DNA of 8,699 bases from DAOUEX01 sp034430235 (GTDB lineage Bacteria > Chloroflexota > Anaerolineae > UBA2200), in NCBI GenBank assembly GCA_964478075.1, contig CAYZGO010000063.1:1-8699 (forward strand), read 5' to 3'. The notes beneath the pieces were generated by a model. The model saw only the letters and a list, made by a program, of their open reading frames with translations, had not been told where the DNA came from and searched no databases. Below are positions 6,123 through 8,699 of this stretch, piece after piece (the stretch's first letter is position 1; each line of letters starts with the position of its first letter). A program made the position numbers and the translations under genes.

Positions 6123-7211
6123 TCAAGCCGTGAATTTTCGGCCTTCATCCAACATGGCCAGGTAATTCTCTAGGGGTATGTAATTCGTGACGCTATTCCC
6201 GGTGCCCAAACAGTAGCCCCCTCCAGGCATACACTTCGTCAGCGTGTCACGAACACGCTGACGAACCTCCTCTTCCGTCGCGCGGCAAAGGAAATCCACG
6301 TCAATGCCACCAAGAACGGCTATTCGATCTCCGTATTGCTGCTTGACCGAGACGACACTTCCTATCGCATCCTCAAACGAATGCTTGGCGTCTATGCCCA
6401 CGTCTTCGATCAAGTCCTCCATGATGGCGTTGAGGTTCCCGCAGGAGTGAAGCAGATACAGTCGCCCGGACTCGTGTGACGTTTGAGCCATGAGCTTGTG
6501 TCCTGGAAGCACGAACTTGCGCAAGTCATCGGGGCTGACCATTGTCGCCGTGCGAAACCCCATATCATCACTGCCCCAGATCATCTTTACCCGGTCGAAC
6601 TCGAGCAGGCGTTTGATAATCTTCTGATTCATTTCAAGTAGTCGTTCGCTAATCGCGGTTACCAGATCCCGCTGATCGTATAATGAGTAGCACAGTGTCT
6701 CAAAGCCCATCAGCCACGTCAAGTGTTCGGCAAAGTGAGCCACGCCTCTCCCTATGATGCACATATCCCCAGGTAAGTTGGCTTCGTACCATTCCAGGGA
6801 ACGAGTAGACGCTAATTCGGGATCCGGCCACGTGTAAGCCTCAAATTTCTCCCAGTTGGTAATAGGACCTTGATGTTCATCTATGTAACTTCGTCCCGCC
6901 TCGCGCTTTAACCCTGCTGTGTCCTCGGCTGATGTACGTATTAGCGGCAAATCTATGTTCTCCAGGCCGACACGCACGTAATCGTAACCCAGAAAGCGTT
7001 GAAGAATCACTTCGCGCTTTTGCTTAAGGAACGGATCGTTCGGATCTAATCCATCCAGGAGGCTAAACTTCTGGCAAATGGAAGTTTGAACCTCTGGATC
7101 CAAGAAAAGCTCAATGAAGTACGTTCGGTCCGGTGTTCCTTGGCGTTCAATACAACGAACCAAGCCCTCCCAATTGGAAGGGGTATCAACGGAAAAAGGA
7201 CCATTCTTCAT
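6123..7211 (-). CDS. URO-D/MtaA superfamily protein 1 (probable zinc-dependent methyltransferase type)
   Basis: A 362-residue protein of the uroporphyrinogen decarboxylase superfamily. It carries LLHSCGN (His255, Cys257) and, 77 residues later, Cys334 in GGYCLGTGNS, matching the His-x-Cys...Cys zinc set of the corrinoid:coenzyme M methyltransferases MtaA/MtbA. Other family blocks are GSDDMGFR (213-220), VLGGIDVDFL (299-308) and the terminal NYIPLENYLAML (343-354). HemE decarboxylases lack this zinc site, so a haem role is unlikely. Bacterial relatives take part in O-demethylation or in uncharacterised sugar loci; the methyl acceptor is unknown here. No corrinoid protein lies beside it. The start is ATG at 7211; a GGGAG-type site lies about 12 nt upstream, rather far, but no better start exists. 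The gene begins 39 nt after the isomerase stop, suggesting one message. It differs clearly from the second URO-D-like protein at the left edge. Confidence 0.93.
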   Translation of the reverse strand: MKNGPFSVDTPSNWEGLVRCIERQGTPDRTYFIELFLDPEVQTSICQKFSLLDGLDPNDPFLKQKREVILQRFLGYDYVRVGLENIDLPLIRTSAEDTAGLKREAGRSYIDEHQGPITNWEKFEAYTWPDPELASTRSLEWYEANLPGDMCIIGRGVAHFAEHLTWLMGFETLCYSLYDQRDLVTAISERLLEMNQKIIKRLLEFDRVKMIWGSDDMGFRTATMVSPDDLRKFVLPGHKLMAQTSHESGRLYLLHSCGNLNAIMEDLIEDVGIDAKHSFEDAIGSVVSVKQQYGDRIAVLGGIDVDFLCRATEEEVRQRVRDTLTKCMPGGGYCLGTGNSVTNYIPLENYLAMLDEGRKFTA

Positions 7212-7250
7212 TGATATGCGACTCTCCCTTCATAAGATCCGAGGAGATAT

Positions 7251-8699
7251 TTACCGAATGTATTGTGCTCGCTTGTAGCTTGGATCGGTCACATTCACGC
7301 ACTCGATGCCCCAGCAACGGGCAAAGTTCTCGATAAGGTGGGCGATGTGGCCTACGCCCAAGGCGAAGTGGTGCGTTGGGCCCTCCAAGGCCCACTTTTC
7401 GACAAAAGGCCCAACGTCCGGCGGGAACCTGCCGCGAGTATTGGTGTTGCCCGTCCGGGGAATCGGACCGGGCAATGACTCGCCCTCGGCCACGACGAAC
7501 TTGAACTTACCCTCATAGGTTTGCGTCAGGCTCGCGATCGTGATCGGGCCGTTCTTCAACTGGAATTCGACACCGGTGCCATAGCCGCGCTTGCCATGGT
7601 ATACGCTCAAGCCGCGCAACACAGGGCGGCCCTCGGCCACGGCAATATGGTGAGGGCCATCATGGCCGACCAATACGATATCGTTCTCGAAGTCGCACGG
7701 ATGGAGTTCTGCGAAGCATCCGCCGGCTTCCAGGCGATCAATGATCAGCATTGCTACACAGTTCTTGATATCGAGCTCTCCTGCTACGGGGAAGCCCTGA
7801 CCCGTGAGGAGCGAACTGCCGACAATCAGCGTGGCCCCCAGTCGCTCGTTAGCGTTGTCGTTGAGCCCTCGATAATAGTAAGCCAGGCCGGTTAAATCAA
7901 ATTGCTTAATTAGCCGATCGAGCCCACACGCTACCTTGGCTGCCCACTGGACATCCTTGGGCTTGGCCGGGCCGGCGATCGGGTCGGCACCTGGCTCCGG
8001 GAAATCAAAGACAGCGTGAATCTCCTCGAGCTTACGCTCAATTTCCTCGTCGGTTACCTCGTCAACGCACGCCTGCAGGTCGTCCAGTTCAATGTGCTCG
8101 CAGTGCATACCGAAGTGGGCGTCAAACATCGTCGGGTCCGAGTTCATGTCCAACATGCCTTCGTAGACATGCCCCATCACGCCGATGCGAGCATTCCGCA
8201 CAGCCGTGTAGGCTCTGGCCACTTTGCACCAATCGAAAACGCGGTTCCACGACTTCTCATCGTCATACAGCGTTCCGACGACCATGCCGGGGATATCGAT
8301 GTTGGCCCGGCGCAATGCGCAGCACACTTCGGGTAGGCTGGTCTGGTTGTCGTGCTCGAGCTGCATGAACGTCGTCCCATTCTCGAAGTCCATCGCCTTG
8401 CTCGGCTGTAGCGAGACAATGATCATGGGCACGCCGGCCCTCTGGACGACGGGAAGCACAGTGGCGCTCACCGCATAGGTGCTCATATAGCAGATCAGGA
8501 AGTCAACGTCCTGGCGCTTGAACTCATCGCCAGCCTGAGCGGCTAGCTGGGACGTATCAACCAGGCCGCCAGAAACGACGTTGACGCCGTTCTCGCGCAA
8601 GCGGTCCTCAAAGTAGCGTTGGTGCTCGACCAGTTTCTCTTTCAGGCCCTCGAACTGATGCCAGTAGAACCAGCACCCGCAGCCGAACACGCCGATCTT
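7251..8699 (-). CDS. L-arabinose/L-fucose isomerase family protein, N-terminus cut by window edge
   Basis: The frame is open from the TAA at 7251 to the last base. Residues KIG precede the GTG at 8690, and since relatives begin with a short leader then KIG, only a few codons are missing; GTG 8690 is not the real start. Isomerases of this group convert an aldose to a ketose using Mn2+. Counting from GTG 8690, the four metal ligands of E. coli AraA (Glu306, Glu333, His350, His450) have counterparts: Glu305 in VAGELDIKN, Glu328 in FAELHP, His343 in VGHDGPHH, and His440/His441 in PTHHFALG. The second residue of the first motif is Leu where AraA has Gly (GEGD). The protein belongs to the broad, poorly characterised branch with YYYRG and SVYHGKRG, so the exact sugar cannot be named. 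The gene is followed after 39 nt by URO-D-like 1. It may be the first enzyme of the pathway. Confidence 0.92.
   Translation of the reverse strand, partial: KIGVFGCGCWFYWHQFEGLKEKLVEHQRYFEDRLRENGVNVVSGGLVDTSQLAAQAGDEFKRQDVDFLICYMSTYAVSATVLPVVQRAGVPMIIVSLQPSKAMDFENGTTFMQLEHDNQTSLPEVCCALRRANIDIPGMVVGTLYDDEKSWNRVFDWCKVARAYTAVRNARIGVMGHVYEGMLDMNSDPTMFDAHFGMHCEHIELDDLQACVDEVTDEEIERKLEEIHAVFDFPEPGADPIAGPAKPKDVQWAAKVACGLDRLIKQFDLTGLAYYYRGLNDNANERLGATLIVGSSLLTGQGFPVAGELDIKNCVAMLIIDRLEAGGCFAELHPCDFENDIVLVGHDGPHHIAVAEGRPVLRGLSVYHGKRGYGTGVEFQLKNGPITIASLTQTYEGKFKFVVAEGESLPGPIPRTGNTNTRGRFPPDVGPFVEKWALEGPTHHFALGVGHIAHLIENFARCWGIECVNVTDPSYKRAQYIR

Overview
All seven genes I can support lie on the minus strand, so transcription reads from high to low coordinates. 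In that order they are: an AraA/FucI-type sugar isomerase (cut by the right edge); a uroporphyrinogen-decarboxylase (URO-D/MtaA) superfamily protein; an alpha/beta hydrolase; a GlcD-type FAD-linked 2-hydroxyacid dehydrogenase interrupted by one in-frame TGA; a LarA-type nickel racemase/epimerase; an FAD-dependent oxidoreductase; and a second, divergent URO-D superfamily protein (cut by the left edge). The plus strand shows only antisense reading frames. I see no tRNA, rRNA, CRISPR array, transposase or phage gene.

The window suggests an environmental bacterium, probably anaerobic or facultative. LarA-type racemases, URO-D/MtaA-like proteins and this kind of FAD oxidoreductase are common together in catabolic loci of Chloroflexota, Firmicutes, Planctomycetes and Lentisphaerae. 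The sequence does not decide the phylum; Chloroflexota is a guess. TAA, TAG and TGA all end genes here, and TGG encodes Trp, so the code looks standard. Sampled GC varies: about 60-67% in parts of the GlcD gene and about 43-47% in parts of the FAD oxidoreductase gene.

Right block (5268-8699): isomerase, URO-D-like 1 and hydrolase, separated by 39 and 105 nt. Middle block (2356-5185): the GlcD-like gene starts 82 nt after the hydrolase and is followed by larA. Left block (1-2087): the FAD oxidoreductase and URO-D-like 2 are 15 nt apart with a clear Shine-Dalgarno between them. This block is preceded by a 268-nt gap holding a promoter-like element and a perfect 14-bp palindrome, so it may be separately controlled.

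Working model (inference): a carbohydrate or sugar-acid catabolic locus. The hydrolase may remove an ester group from the substrate. The isomerase would convert an aldose to a ketose. LarA and the GlcD-type enzyme form a plausible pair that inverts and then oxidises a 2-hydroxyacid, for example lactate from lactaldehyde or a sugar acid. The FAD oxidoreductase and the two URO-D-like proteins have no known role in that route. URO-D-like 1 keeps the full His/Cys/Cys zinc set of MtaA-type methyltransferases; URO-D-like 2 has His-Cys-Asp-Gly at that site. No corrinoid protein, transporter, regulator or larB/C/E gene lies inside the window.
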